Position numbers and translations under genes: made by a program. The notes beneath the pieces are model-generated. The model did no database searches. It was not told where the DNA came from and saw only the letters and a list, made by a program, of their open reading frames with translations. Positions 1 through 14,059 of a stretch of 64,000 nucleotides of DNA are shown here, in pieces. The first letter of the stretch is position 1, and each line of letters begins with the position of its first letter. Origin of the DNA: Seriola aureovittata (lineage: Eukaryota > Chordata > Actinopteri > Carangiformes > Carangidae); the NCBI RefSeq assembly GCF_021018895.1, contig NC_079373.1, forward strand, positions 9,830,501 to 9,894,500, read 5' to 3'.

Positions 1-369
1 CGATCCTCCTCTCCATATCTCTCTAAAGAGTCTTTACATTTCAACACACATACACTAATTCATGCTTGAGGAAAGGGGCTTTCATACAGCACTCACAAGT
101 CAAATACAACTGCTATTTCTGCACTTCAACCAGAGGCATTTCAGCACGGAAACCCAAATGCTGAAGATGTTGTCTGCCATGTTTTGGAGTCCCGGTGAAT
201 ATGCGGAGGAAGGAATCTCACTGAAGCTAGAGTGCATTAGAATCACATGCATTTTACATGTGCAATGCATTTGATGGTGAAGGTAGTTGGTTCTGTGGTT
301 AAACACTGCAAAAACATAACATGGTCTGGTATATTATAGGAGGAATGGTATGCCATTTTCCTAGACCAG

Positions 370-690
370 ACCAGACGAATGATGAGTGATGAATGATGAG
401 GGAGAGAGAAAGAAGCAAATAGAGGAAATACAGAGGAGGGAGAAGGAGAGAAGCAAAAGAGAAATAAAGAGAACAAGTGTGGAGAATGACTGTTTATTTG
501 ACGAGGGGTGATTACGATCAGACAAGGTGAAGCCAGTACTTTGTGAAGGGTGTGATCCCTGAAGAGAGGGAAAATTGGAGGGACAGAGAGAAGGAGGGGG
601 CATAATATGTGAAAGGAACGCTAGTGAGACACAGAGGGGAAAAGATAGAAAGAGCAAGAGCAGAGAGAGTGACTGCTTTAAAAAACATCT
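370..690. repeat. Purine-rich low-complexity tract
   Basis: The plus strand is strongly biased to A and G, with repeated GAGAGA and GGAGAAGG blocks. This creates spurious open frames on both strands (lysine/arginine-rich or serine/leucine-rich). It reads as low-complexity DNA rather than coding sequence. Confidence 0.5.
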
Positions 691-1522
691 GGGAGCCATC
701 AGGGAGTGGAGAGAAAAACGCTGGACTCAGCTGAAACTCTCAGCTCCCCTCGCTGCACTGCTTGCCTACTCGCCTGCTTCATATCCAACTAACACCTTCC
801 CCCAAAAGACACAAAGTAGAGGAGCGAGAGTACAGTCTATCAGGGAGCAGAGAGAGTCCTTGAGCCCTGTGAGCTCCTACTCCCTTCAGACAACAAGGAG
901 TGCTGTAAAAGTGAACCATGTATTGTTAACGGATGGGATTCGTCTGAGATCAACACAATGCGAAATGTTAGCTGTAAATGACATTCAGACACGCAACTTG
1001 CCATGCCTGAAATTCATTTGAAGCTATAAAATGCAACATATAAAAGCTTCACCAAGTGATGTTTGGGTTTGGCCACGCGATGTCCGAGCATATACACTGC
1101 ACTCGACTGCGTTTCCTCCGTCCTGTCACCTGCACTTGTTGATCATTTGAAAAATTCAACATATGACATTAAAGAAGGCGGCATACGTCCATAGATGGCT
1201 ATAAGAATTTACCTCCACAGGCTCTCACTTGAAAACACAGAGAGACATGGAGTTTCCTGTGTGGTCACAGTGGTGTGAGCACAGGGTGGCATCCGTCCAT
1301 GTCTTCATTGAAATGGCACGGCTCATGTGATGGCATTAGCAGAAACGTCAGTCACCCAGTCCCAGCGGTTGTGTAAAGGGCAGACTTTCTTTCTCCATGG
1401 CACCACCGCAGCTATCCACTAAACCAGCAGATTCCCATAGCATGTCTCTGTTTCATTTTCAAAGGACGGAGCAGACAGGCAGCTGTAGATGACATATGCA
1501 TGTACACTGTGGTCTCAATTGG

Positions 1523-1547
1523 AAAAAAAAAAAAAAAAAAAAAAAAA
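1523..1547. repeat. Poly(A) homopolymer, about 25 nt
   Basis: An uninterrupted A run of about 25 nt. It could be the tail of an old retroposed element, but the flanking sequence is not recognisable as a SINE or LINE. Confidence 0.8.
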
Positions 1548-4500
1548 CGAAAACAATCCAGAAAGTCTTCCTGTAAAAATCAGATATCTGTGGCATCACT
1601 TCATAAAAGTGTCTATTTGAAAGTGAATCATTAAGATAAAAGAATAAACTCTAAAGTTTTTGTGAGGTTGGCCTGATAGAGAAAAAGCCACGGGGGTCAT
1701 AAAAATCAAAAGGGGTTGGGGAATAAATGTCTGATGACAGTCTGGATCTTAGGTTACAACATGCACATTTTGTGCACAAATCTGACATTATGGTCAGAGG
1801 GGAATGAGAAAGTCTGAACTGAAAACAGATCAATCACTAGCAAGCACCCAGCTGTTCAGTGAATTTCATGGAAATCTATTACTTCTTGTTTACAACTGGG
1901 GTTCAACAGGCGGTCACAAAGAATGTTTAGGATTTATCCACGAAGGACGATGAACATCCTTATTAGAAAATAGCGTCTGAAGCCCCTTTTAATGGATCAA
2001 AGTCTGGCCACTGCCCGCAACAATTAATGTGTAAATACTTGCACAACCCATGCTCTGCAACACTGTGGCGGGCGCTGCTGTCTACTGCAAGCATACAGGA
2101 AGGTGAGGAGCATGCAAAAACAGACCCCGGTCATGGGACGTTACTGACCTGATGAAAAGTCAGGAGTCATAAAAAATAATCAGAGACAGAGATATCCATA
2201 CAAAATGTTGTGGCAACCTTGCAGGTAGTTGTGAAGATACCAAAGTGGTGGATGGATCCACAGATTGATAGACTGATGGACCAAGATCACCACTATCAGC
2301 ACCCACTGCAGTAACTCACAGAATTTTATAAAGGACAAATCCTGTGAGGCAATCCACTTGGTCAGAGAACGGGGTATTTACAGACCAACGTCCCCGGAAT
2401 TCATAAGAAAGAATTCATAAAAAGCTGAAGGTCATTAACACCTAACTTTTGGCTAATAATATAACAATCCTCTGCATTTTAGAGCTATTGAAAAGCAAAC
2501 GTCTGATAAATGGAAAGGTTGGAAGATCTCAATTTTCATTTGCTAATTGATGTAGGAGATTATATTGTAATTGGTGAAAGAAATGTTGTCTTGATTAAAT
2601 TTTTATTTTGCAGTGGATATGGATTACAACACACAAAAACCCAGACACCACCTGCTCCCTTACACTGTTTTGCTTCACGATGGCCCATCTGGCACCAATA
2701 AAATGAATCATGACCTTGAAATTACATAATTCTACAAGCTTCAACATGTGAATTTTTTTTTTTCACATGATCAAATATGTAAATACTCTCAGAACTACAC
2801 AGATCACATCTTATAATGTTACTCTCATTAACTGTTGTGGGGAATTATCATTCATCAGCCAGGACAACCCCCCACAGTTTTGTCAGGAAACTGTAGCGAC
2901 TTCGAGCAGAGCTGAATTATCTCTGGACGCTACAATGACAACTTAGCATCAGCATTCATGTCAGGGAGGAAGAAAATGCATTTCTTTATGAGCCATTTGT
3001 AGAACGCTTCTTTCCATCAAATCTGTAACAAGTCCATCTTCTGTTGGTAATCCCTCTCTGAAGGAACACATTGATATGTAAATTGTTGTCTCAGAAAGGC
3101 AGAATGGTTATTAAAAAGGGGACACAGATTGAAAATGATTCAGAGACGACCTCTGTAATGTATTCATACCACGGCACACTGCTGTCCTAACATTTCAAAT
3201 GTAACACACACCATCGCTATCATTACTTTATAATTGTGCTTGCTACATTTCCTACAAAGCAGAGTTAAAGGGCTATAACTGTTTAAACCTCCTGTCTCTG
3301 CGCTCATTTATACCCAAATCATTCCATCACACACTCCACAGCAGTGTAAGAGTGAAAATAGATATTCTAAATATAAAAACAAGTAGCCATTGAGGCTCCC
3401 TCTGGGGTATTTTAAACTGGTGTGCTACAAATATTCCAAAATAAAAATTTCCCATAAAGTGTAGCACTCAATCCTGCTCTCTGCCTGGCAAAAACTGTCA
3501 GAGGCTTTTTAGCTTTTTGGCCTCCTTCCCTTTCTGTAGTACACTGTTTAAAGGTAGCTCTGCCAGCTCATATCCAGACGTTGGCTCCTATGTGACAGGG
3601 TCATATTCTGACATTTTCCCTCTCCCTGCTCCTAACCTGTGCACGCTCACATCAATCTCAGTCTCCAGGAAAGCTCAGCAGAGCGCAGAGGCACAGTAAA
3701 GGTCCTGACCCTGCTGTGTACTGGAACAACAATGATCTGTACATGCAGAGACAGCTCATCTCACAATGTAATAACTATCCCATCAGACCGTGGGTTTTAA
3801 AGGCTTATGGCAAACCAAATCCTGGTGACTCCAGTTGACCTCGTCATGATAGTATTCATAATATTCATGAGGGAAGACCTGCCTTCAAACATATGAGCCC
3901 CATGAATTTTCTACCCACACCGCCTCCATTTAGAGGGAAATGGGAGGAGAACGACTAGGGTATAATTATGAAAAAAGGAATATAGGTGAGAATAATTTTG
4001 CCTGGTCAGCTCATAGGCTACTACTGCTTTTACCAAAGAGTTATTGCACCAGGCAGAACTGATGCTACGGACAATGTTACTGAATCATTTCCTGCTGCTC
4101 ATGATTGTAAACTCTTTGACTCTAACGCCTTATTTGTTCTCCAAATGAATTCCCCTGAAAGTCATCTTTTCTTTTAAGTGATTTTTTTCCCCATTCACTA
4201 GCTGTTGCAGTCTCCCCCTCCCCCACTCCTATCCTCTGCCCTCCTTTTATCTGTCTTCCATTCTTGCACTCTTCATCTCCCCCACACACCAACCCCGCCT
4301 TCGTCCCTCTCTCCTCCCCTTGCCTCTTCGTTTCTGGCACGTCCCTCTGTCTTTGTGTTGCCATCCAGATGAGGTAGCAGTGACGATAGTGGTGATGCAC
4401 GGCCCGAGCAGAGTGCGGTAAAAAAGTCGAGGAAGAAACACAGGCATCATCATCCCCATCATTGTCATCATCAGCCAGATGAGGAGAGCCAAACTTGAGC

Positions 4501-5696
4501 TCTGTCCATCCCCATCAGGCTGGTTGACAGTCACAAACTCATCTCTTATTCCACTCATCAATTATACACAGGCCAAAGGAGCCCTGAGAGGCAGGAGGCT
4601 GCAAAGGCCCCTCTCCACGTGTCGTCCCCAACTGCAGCACAAAGACACAATGCAGTGGTCTGTGTTCAGCCCTTATCATCACTGTCCTCCTTCAGTCTCT
4701 CTGAGAGCAGGAGGCAGCTTGTCATCATGCCTTTGGCCACTGCTGCTATGTGTGGATGTCATGTATCTCATTGTGAGGTTAAGGTTATATCAGCAAAGAC
4801 ATGATGATGAGACTGTAGACCTGGGAACCAATCTGAGTAAAGATATAAGTTTTCCATTAAGTGAATCCATTAAATGAATAAATATGGTGTCAGTGTTTAT
4901 ATTTTGAACTGGAATCTGCATCTGATTAGTGGTTCCCTTTGGATGAAAATGCACTGACCAAAACAAAAGTGACAGATAGCCAACATTAATCCTGCTCAGG
5001 TATTTATACAAGCCTCCATTTTTAAGTCTGCATTCTAAACCATTGTTTTCCCAACTGTGATTTACCACACAAGTGGGACCAATAACAACAAACAAACATG
5101 ACATATAGTCCTGGAAAATAGATTTAGATAGGAAAAGCAACATTCAACAGTCGAGACATTGCATTAAAAGCTCCATGTTGGGCTTGTGTCAGCTAAAAAC
5201 AGAGTAAAGTAGTGTTCAGAATTTACTGCTTTGTCATCAGAGATTAGATATCTTCTGATGTTGTGTTCAAGGAAACATCTTAAATATAAGAAGAACTGAG
5301 TCTCACGATGTTATCTCGAGGATACAGCTGTCAAGTGGTCACTTCTAGCAAAAAAAGATCAGAGGCTAATGGTTGGGTAAGCTATTACCTGTCTGCAAAC
5401 ACTGCTAATTCTGACAAGTACAAAACCCTCGCAGCCATTCTTGGAAGGATGCACAGTACTTGGCAACAGAGCCACTCTCACGTTGTCTAGGGCTAAAAGT
5501 GCTGTAGAGAACTTTATTTTTTTGGACACGAGCCTTCTAATGGTTTGAAAAGACACAAGCGTCCACTCACTTTTACAGTCACTAGATATTTCCATATCAG
5601 GTAATGCATCTGGCGTTGGGGAGCCCATTCAGAGAGGTGGGCTGGCCCTTAGATGAAAGAGGTAACATCCATGCCAGAGTAAGCGTGACAAGCCCA

Positions 5697-5700
<4 letters not shown>

Positions 5701-5750
<50 letters not shown>
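5701..5750. repeat. (GT)25 microsatellite
   Basis: A perfect dinucleotide repeat of 25 GT units. Long perfect GT/CA arrays are typical of teleost genomes and are usually length-polymorphic. Confidence 0.95.
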
Positions 5751-5754
<4 letters not shown>

Positions 5755-8700
5755 GAGAGAGACTGGTCATCACTGCATTAAGTAATCTGACCTGAGCAGG
5801 CAGCTAAACACTAACCTTATAAGTCAGCCGGATCTAACAAGCTTAGCTCGACAGTTTCATCTCCACGAAATACAACTGTGACGAGTTGAGTGTGGTTAAC
5901 AGAATTATGATAATTGCTTTTTGGATAATTCATGCATTGTATTGAATGTGTGATGTAGCAGATTGAATGTTTTTTTCATATAATATTTTTTTCTACTGTA
6001 ATCCTTTTATTAAGGCACTTTTTTTTTTTAAATTCTCTAATGGTGAATCCGACAGTTTAGTCCAGTGCTGTTTTGATTGGCTTCATCTGGCACCAGATTG
6101 ATTATTAATTGTGCAGATTGCAACCACCTGACTAACGATTGTGAGTAGCTTAGAGAGATCCAGTTTCAAATAAACAGTTCTCATTAGAGTTGTATCAGGT
6201 ATGCACTAACACGATCCATGCAAGGTGCAAGATCCATAACATTACCTGTTAAAACATCCTGGCAGCATATGTTTTACTTGGTTTATTGTCTATATGACAG
6301 CAATGTGTCAACATCCCCTGGAATGTGTACATGATGCGCTGCTGTGAAACCAAATGAAACATACTGGTGCACAATAATTGAGCAATTCACACACTCGGTA
6401 AACCACACACGTCATATTCTATTTCCTGTTGGCAGACCTGCCAAATCCATATGGGATTGATGGACTTTCATCTTGCTCTAAGATATTGGCTAATGTGAGT
6501 GGAGAAATAGAGAAACAGAGTTGTATCTGTCAGAGCCTAGTGCACGATAACATAAGATAATGAAGGGAGGAGAGAGTGGAGAGAGGGTGAGATATAAAGA
6601 CCACACAGAACGACAACAATACTGATAACTTGCTGAAGCCTGGAAAATGGGAGTTTGTAAGAGGAGAGGTAGCGGACCAATCACATTTCAAGGACAAATG
6701 TATTTAATCATCAGAGAAAATAGGGGTCCAGCTTAGACAGAAGTGGAAACTCAACACAACCAGCAAGCCCCAATTACTCCACTGATACCTATTGTGACGA
6801 TGGGGGAGAGGCCACTGATGTGGAGATAATGCTGATGAGTGTAAGCCATACTGCCCTGGCAAGGATTGGTGTATAACCTGATGTCCTCTGAGTGATTACT
6901 TTTGGCATTATCTTGTACAATAGCACAGTGTTTCCCCCTCTCTCTCATGTGTCCCCTTTGTGATAGAGAAAGTAGTTTTAATTCTGTCTGATGTTGAGGA
7001 TGATCTCAAGCAATCTGACAGGAGGGGAATGGTTAAAAGGAAGATAAGGAGCATGACATTATTCCCATATGGTTGTGACCTCAGTCACACACAACCTCAA
7101 TCCTCCAGAGACATATGCTTGGGAAATATGTTATGGCATAGCACCTAAAGAATTAAGAGAGACTTATTCTGTTTCACATGAGGTCAAAGAGAAGCTGACG
7201 CTGGGCATGGCTAATGTGCCTTCACTAACTGGTTCTCCCCAGAGCCCGAGTTCAGAACACAGAAAACAGCCCTAACCATTTATTCCTGCATCCGTCATCA
7301 CCGCACAGCACGCTGCAATCACTATCATCCCGTCCACTGCCCTTGACCCCTCATGAATCAGCCTGTCAACCTGCCACAATTAAGACACAACGTGGAAACA
7401 ACTTAAGTTTTCGTCTGGATTCATGCTGGTGCTGGGCTGGAATCAGGAATGTAGACATATAGGCTCCCAAAATCTGTTTACACTCTTATTTTTTTCTCAC
7501 AAAGTTGTGCATCCTCTATTGTAAACTGAAATAAGTCGTGTGAATTAACTCTCACATCACTGTATGTAGCACAAAACTGTAAAAACTTGATTTACAGATA
7601 AATAAATGAGAATAAATAAAAGTAAGGAAAACAAATCACAAGCAGAGGCCAGAAACATAAATGGGAGCCAGTGAGGAAGCGAGGCATAATTGGTTTATGT
7701 TTATGCTGGTGATTATTTGTCGTATGATGATCACCAGCTGGAGGTCGGAAGTTTTATCTCTCTGCTGAATCTAATCCAACCAGATCCTCACTTATTCCCA
7801 CCACAACCAGAAAACACACATGAAAGAAGAGATGTGATATATGAAAAAAAACATTTTTTTTTTTTTTTTTACAACTAATCCAAGCTCAGAACATTACTCT
7901 GAGCCGAAATAGGATACACATAATGCCCCAATCAAATATACAGTGCCGCTTTCTCTTCCCATTGTTGCCGTCTTTCCTCCGGTGCTGATGACACAGTGCA
8001 GATCTGATGAAATACTATCATCTATAAATAAAAGCTGTTACTATTGTTCAGCTGCGCAGCCTGATGGGAGAGTAGAGAGGGAGCATGATGCTGGGTAAAT
8101 GGCCAAAGGGCCATTCGACACTGTAGCAGAGCCTGAGTGTAGCAGCAGTGAATGAGTCTTGGGCAAGCACGAAAACAGAGCTTGACATTAACTCATTAAT
8201 GTAGGCCGTCCCATTGCTTGCAGGTCAACTGTAATGATGACTTACATAACCTCTACACACTGACTCTCCCCTCTGACGGTCCTGTTGTGATATTTGCAAG
8301 ATGTCGACTGGGAGTCTATTAGACTGATTGTACCAAGAGAGCAGCCATGTGGTTCTTTGGGACACTATATCAAGGATGTTGACAGGGTTGATATTTTAAA
8401 GAAATACTTCATCAAGAAATAAATAGTTAATAATAAGCTATGTAATTACCTTTATACATGTATGTAGAGATTAAGCAAACTAAATAGGTCACAGTAACAT
8501 TATTAACACCACAGGTGTGCAGTTTGTCTTCTGTTCAAAACTTTACATTTATTATATTATCTGCCGAGACGGCAATACTGATCAGACAGGAAACTACTCT
8601 CAGGAACTCTCAGGACTGGGTGACAGAGTTTGGAAAAGTTGCAGCATATGAAAGGTCATCATATAAAAAAGACAGAATAATACTGTATCTAAAGTGGGGC

Positions 8701-11700
8701 TTAGAGTTTTTTTCTCTTGGGGTGGGAACTGGGTAGGTTCTATGTCTATAAAAAGGTAGGCAGTTTTTTTCCTGAGTTACAGGACTAATGTTATATTTCA
8801 AAATATCAGTATTTATCAACATCGATGCTTAATCAATAATAAATGAAGCTAAACAACATATGTGTTAATTACTGAGCTTTAGGCATATTGGTGGGTAGAT
8901 TTCTGCATTTGGAGAGAGTCAGGTCAGTTGTTTTGTAAACTTCTCACCTCTTGGCTCTAGCTCCACAGCGGTATTGATCTTTTGACATCGTTTTTAAAGC
9001 CAAATATCTCTATTTTCAAGTTACACTATGGTCATCTGTTAATAAGTTTAGATTCAGTACGGCACGGTTCTATAATAACTTGTGATCAAACACTGCAGCC
9101 ACGGATCCTTCTAACATTATTGGACAAATCGTTCTGTGATGAGTGGAGAATAATTCCTGAGGCCCACAAAATCTGAGATACACTGAAAGAAGGGATCATC
9201 TGTTCTATAACCTGGTGGATAGCAAGTTAGAGACCACAACTGAGGATTGACTGGCTTCCCCAGGTGGAAGATGTTTAGACAGGATCAGGTCCTTGTGTTG
9301 ACAGGAGGGATCAACAGTCAGGGCCACTTAAGGATAGATTATTGACCGTTTCTCCAGTACGCAGTCTGCAATAATGGAAGGGTCCGAAGCTGTCAAAATA
9401 TATTTGTGCACAGTGCTTAAACAAATGAATGACCCATCAGAATGAATAATACAAGGAGATGAAGCTATGGATGGACAGTTATGTCACAACACAGACTTGC
9501 GACATTTCAAATACACTTAAAAGTAAAACACTGAGATGGAGAGGCCACTCAATAAAAAGACCATTAGGGTATTTTGCTGTAGCAGATGAAAGACTTAGGC
9601 AGTTTACAAATTGTCTTGCAGCTGATATGCCCATGTCCTTAATTTTGCAGGCACGCATCATGTGCATATTGCTCCAGCTCCCTGCATGAATGCCTTATAT
9701 GGCCTGTTGTCACACTGAGATGATGTTGTTGAAAAAGAATACATTTGGCAAGAAGCTGATCCAAAGGACAAAAAGATTATTATCTAAACCAGGGGTGTGG
9801 CATGTATGTAGATTGCATGAAGTAACAAGTAAAAAGAAGTTTTGGTCACAAAACTGTTACCTGAAAATTATTATTATGACGACCACTGCTCCTAACTTTA
9901 AAGGCTTGTTGATCAGCCTATACAAAAATACTCCAGTGAACAAGTCCCACTCATTTCCTTGCGATTCCCTCTGAAACATGTGAGATGGTGAGGAAAAACA
10001 ATTCCAGTCCAGGATTTGGAGCAGCAGCTCATCGCTTTTGTTCTTGATGTAATGCCTTCATTCTTCACTGAGACAGCGGTGCATGCAGCCAAAGCAAAGG
10101 GAAGATTTTGTGCACAATGAGAAACTCAGATGGATAATTCGGGACCAAGTGTAAGTAGAGCTGCAGACAATGGAAGGGCTCCAGGTTTGAGCAGTTGGAC
10201 TACAGAACCAGTGGACAACATAGATACATGACTAATGGGCTGGCTTAATGAGGTTCACATGTCACAGTACAGACTGTGCTTCCATATCTGGTGCAACTTC
10301 AGTATTAAAGTATGTGTCATCAATAAATTCACATCTGCAAACATGCTGTGATTAATCCAAAACAAAAACTACTTATCTGGGATTTGCCAATGGAGATAGA
10401 GGCGAAGGGATTGGCATCATAATGGGTGTTTGGAGGAAGATGAGATGAAGGGGGGGAAGCTCATCTCATTGGGTTGAGTGAACAGACGTCACTTCGGGGG
10501 AAGTTTCCCAGCGTTTCACAGACAGGCTGTGGCAGGATTAGGTTCTGCAGGCGGTGCTGCTGTCTGCTTTCTAAATCCGCCTGCCAGTCTTTCTATCATT
10601 CTGTTTGCTCCAACTGATGTCACTTCTGAACTTCTGAAGTCACGGTTCAGACAAGAGCTCGGTAACAATGTGCTGTTGTTATTATTCAAAACATCCTGCA
10701 GATCACCACTTGTGGGAAATTATATCAATATGATCTACCGGAAAAGATGACATTAAACATACAGTATGTGGATACTCAATCCAACTCCAGCAAAAAAAAA
10801 AAAAAAAAAGTTTAATATCAAAGTTATAAAGTCATTTTCAATAATATCAAATTAAATGTTTTCAGGTCAAGTTTATGGCACAGCAAGATAATAAACCTAT
10901 GAAATAACGAAATATACGTTTGTCAAGTAATTCATAGTAAATTGTTGAGGTAATATACACAGTCATTTTAAGGTTACAAGTAATTTTAAAAGAAACAAAA
11001 TAAAGTATGGTGCTAGATTTGAGGCTCGATCAGCAGACATGCTGTCAAAAGCAGATTCTTCCTGCTACAGCTCAACAATGCTGGAAAAAAATAAAAAAAA
11101 ATCGAGGGCAGAACACAAAGGCAAAGAAGCAGTCTGTTTAAACAAATATAGCCGCAAACAGGAATTGTCAGAGCCAAAAAAACAAGAGCACAGAGTACAT
11201 TGCAGATGAAAAAAAAAGGACACGTCTTCCTACTGAGCAATTGTGATTATTAGAGAAAGATGTGGCCCCATGGACTCTTGGACAACTTTGTCAAAGCCGA
11301 ATGGTCTGAAATTAATCAGTTGAGTGTCGTCGACAGAACTGTGGGAATGTTATTCACTCAAGAAACTGTAGGTCTATTCAACTGTCTTGCACTATGACTC
11401 ATGAGCAACTGAATTATTGTGTGTGATGTGTGCACTCCGCTCACAGGACGGGCTTATCATTGAGAACTTCCTGCTAACTGATGACTTAAATTATGTGATC
11501 CTGTGGTAAGTCCCACACTTAAAATAGGATAAACAGGGACTAAATATATACTTCAATTTTCAATTTTTTCTGCCCAGTTGTCATGAAACTTTGGACAGTG
11601 AGTTTTAATTTGTTTGCCTCTCCAAACCAATACAGCAAAATCTGACCAAACCAATATCACCTAACATCAACTTCATGAAGTCAAATTGTGAAAAGGATTC

Positions 11701-11866
11701 AAGTACGATAATCCAGAAGTTTTTAGAAAAAGATATCCGAGTATTTCTTTCTTTGTAATATAATGAAGATTGAATCCATTCTGTAGGAGTATAGGAATAG
11801 GTTTTGACTGAATGAGTTCATTGGCTGAAGTTGACCTGACTACATTTGTTGGCAACTGAAAAAGAA

Positions 11867-12770
11867 TACACTCACCAAGCGCTTTATTAGTAACACCATG
11901 CCAATACTGGGCAGGGCCTCCCTTTGCTCTGTCAAAACAACCTCAGTTCTTCGTGGCATGGATTCGCCATTTCTTTGAGACTCTGCTCCATGTTGACATG
12001 ATTGCATCTTATCATTTCTGCAGATGTCAGATACACGTTCACGCTGCCACATCCCAAAGGTGTTCTACTGGATTCACATCTGGTGACTGGGGAGGTCAAT
12101 GAAGTACAATGAACTCATTGTCATGAAACCAGTTAGGGATGACTTTTGCTTTGTGACATGGTGCATTATCATGCTGGAGCAGTATCCATTAGAGGATGGT
12201 AAATTGTGGCCATAAAGGTCCACAACAATACTCTAGTAGGCTATGCCACTCCAGCTACGTTTTTACAGTCTTCAACTGTCTAGTTTTGGTGAGCCTGCAT
12301 CCACTGCAGCCTCAGATTTGTGTTTTTGGCTGACAGGAGTGGATCCTGGCGTGGTCTTCTGCTGTTGTGGCTCATCAGCCTCAAGGTTCAAGGTGATTCT
12401 TTTCTGCTCACCACATTTGTAAAGAGCGGTTATCTGAGTAGCATAGCCTTTCTGTCAGCTCCAACCAGTCTGACCATCCTCCTCTGAGCTCTGTCATCAA
12501 CAAGGCATTTCTGTCTGCAAGACTGTCACTCATGATTTTTTGTTTTTAGCACCATCTTGAGTAAACTTTAGACACTGTCGTGCGTGAAATTACCAGGAGG
12601 TCAGCAGTTTCAGAAATAATCAAACCAGCCCGTCTTGATCCAAGACCCCAGGAAAAAAGACATTTGCTGACACATGACAAGGTTAATGCACAAAATCTAA
12701 GTTGGGCTGATGTTGCCACTTGAAGGACATTTCTAATGACAGAAGAATGTGCTGCCTTCATGTCTTAGTC
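11867..12770 (-). mobile_element. Degenerate Tc1-like DNA transposon with transposase fossil
   Basis: A decayed Tc1/mariner-superfamily element whose transposase reads on the minus strand. The segment at about 12,546-12,680 encodes a recognisable helix-turn-helix piece of the N-terminal DNA-binding domain (RRAGLIISETADLL followed by SRTTVSKVYSRW). The central part at about 12,060-12,500 matches the usual transposase region only in broken frames, and the C-terminal end at about 11,880-11,960 ends in ESMPRR, a typical Tc1 C-terminal motif. The left end near 11,869 carries a terminal-repeat-like sequence (CTCACCAAGCGCTTTATTAG) beside a TA dinucleotide, the Tc1 target. No matching inverted repeat was found on the right, so that end is lost or eroded. 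Stops and frameshifts make it inactive. The family call rests on recognised transposase motifs; the boundaries are approximate. Confidence 0.8.
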
Positions 12771-14055
12771 TTATCTCTTATCAATTTGCCACAAAAAAGT
12801 TCTACGAGCTGCCACAGACCCTTGCGGTCATTAAAGAGACATAAACCATAGCTCATAAACACAACAGGGGGCCACTAAACTTTCCGTGCTTTGCTCCACA
12901 AAAAAATGAAACAACACCTGAAGACCTCATTATAGCACATGTTGGAGTCCTATATTACTGTCAGTTTTATATATGTGAGCGTGTAAGTGCATAAGACTGA
13001 AGAGCAGGACAGCCATATTATAGAAGACCTCTCCCTGAACTCCGTTGTCTCTGCAGGCATGTTCACTAACAGCTGAGGCTGGCAGGGGTTCTGCCCTGCT
13101 GGCCCAGTCATTAGCTCCTCCGCAGCATGCTCCCAAAGCTGTTCTGCTAATGGACGCCAAATAACCCCGCCAATCCCTCCAACGCACACATAAGGAACTC
13201 ATATTCATACCACAATGGATACATTGCTGCCAGTTCAACACCTTGCATCCTCATCTGTACAAACAACTTGCGTTTGTCAACATCTGTCGATTTCCCCATT
13301 TTATTACAAACAAATATTCCATTTCCAACAGGGACAACACACAGTAGAAAACACAATTTTTTAAACAATAATTCTTGAGTGCTTAAGTAGCAGTGATGTA
13401 AAGTTATCATAACCATTATGATATACACAGTTCATGTTACTTGGGGGAGAGGAGGTGGGGAGATAAAAAAGTGTATATCACACCAACTTAAGTGCGTGTT
13501 GAAATGTCCGAGTCATTTTTATGCTGTAGTGTCTACAGACTGGCTGAGATTAAGAGCTACGCAGTAGTGCCCTTAACTACTGAGTTATTGCTCCTGTAAC
13601 AATTTGCATCGCATTGAATCCAAGTCTGACATGACTGGCACAACCTCACACTTCATTGTCATACACACGGGTAACAGTACTGCATTCAGTAAGTATAAAT
13701 AGGATAATCTGTTAAGACTTCTGTTATGTACAACGTAATTACAACTAGAAATGTCCAAATATCCCTACAAGTGACAGTTAACATGGAGTATCACAGTAAA
13801 TACGGTTCTATTCAAAACCTTCACAAAAATCCACAGAACACCAGCATTTTCATGGTATAAAAATAAGTTACAAATCTGCATAAATATTTTACACAAAACA
13901 GTTATAAAATATGCTGCATTTTCTGACAAGGATACACAAAACATTTTTTTACACCATTGGGTATTAAGAATATTTTCAGCTTGATGCTTGTTAAAAAAAA
14001 ACATTCATTGTAGTTTTTGATGAACACAAACTGTTTAAAAATTGTAAGTCCCATT
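12771..14055. other. Gene-less stretch between Tc1 fossil and aebp2 3' end
   Basis: No coding or RNA gene could be supported. Short minus-strand frames at about 12,930-13,430 have no recognisable domain. The part nearest aebp2 is AT-rich and could belong to a longer 3' untranslated isoform. Confidence 0.4.
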
Positions 14056-14059
14056 TTAC

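Larger units (their letters stand above)
1..11866. other. Intergenic region downstream of aebp2, no gene seen
   Basis: No open frame here has recognisable protein similarity, a splice-bounded exon shape or a conserved motif; all are under about 150 codons and look like chance frames. The DNA is AT-rich, with homopolymer runs, a purine-rich stretch at about 370-690 on the plus strand and a long GT microsatellite at 5701-5750. Some unique stretches could be regulatory elements, but that cannot be told without alignment to other fish. Confidence 0.6.

Noticed and set aside
575..1021. 148-codon plus-strand frame at the left edge
   Set aside because: It comes from purine-rich low-complexity DNA and has no recognisable domain or splice-like ends.
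9200..10330. Suspected transposon or pseudogene remains
   Set aside because: Both strands were read for known transposase or reverse-transcriptase motifs and none was found.
12930..13428. Minus-strand frames with a MGKSTDVDKRK-like start, suspected as a second transposase fossil
   Set aside because: No helix-turn-helix or catalytic motif follows, and the sequence could not be tied to a known family.
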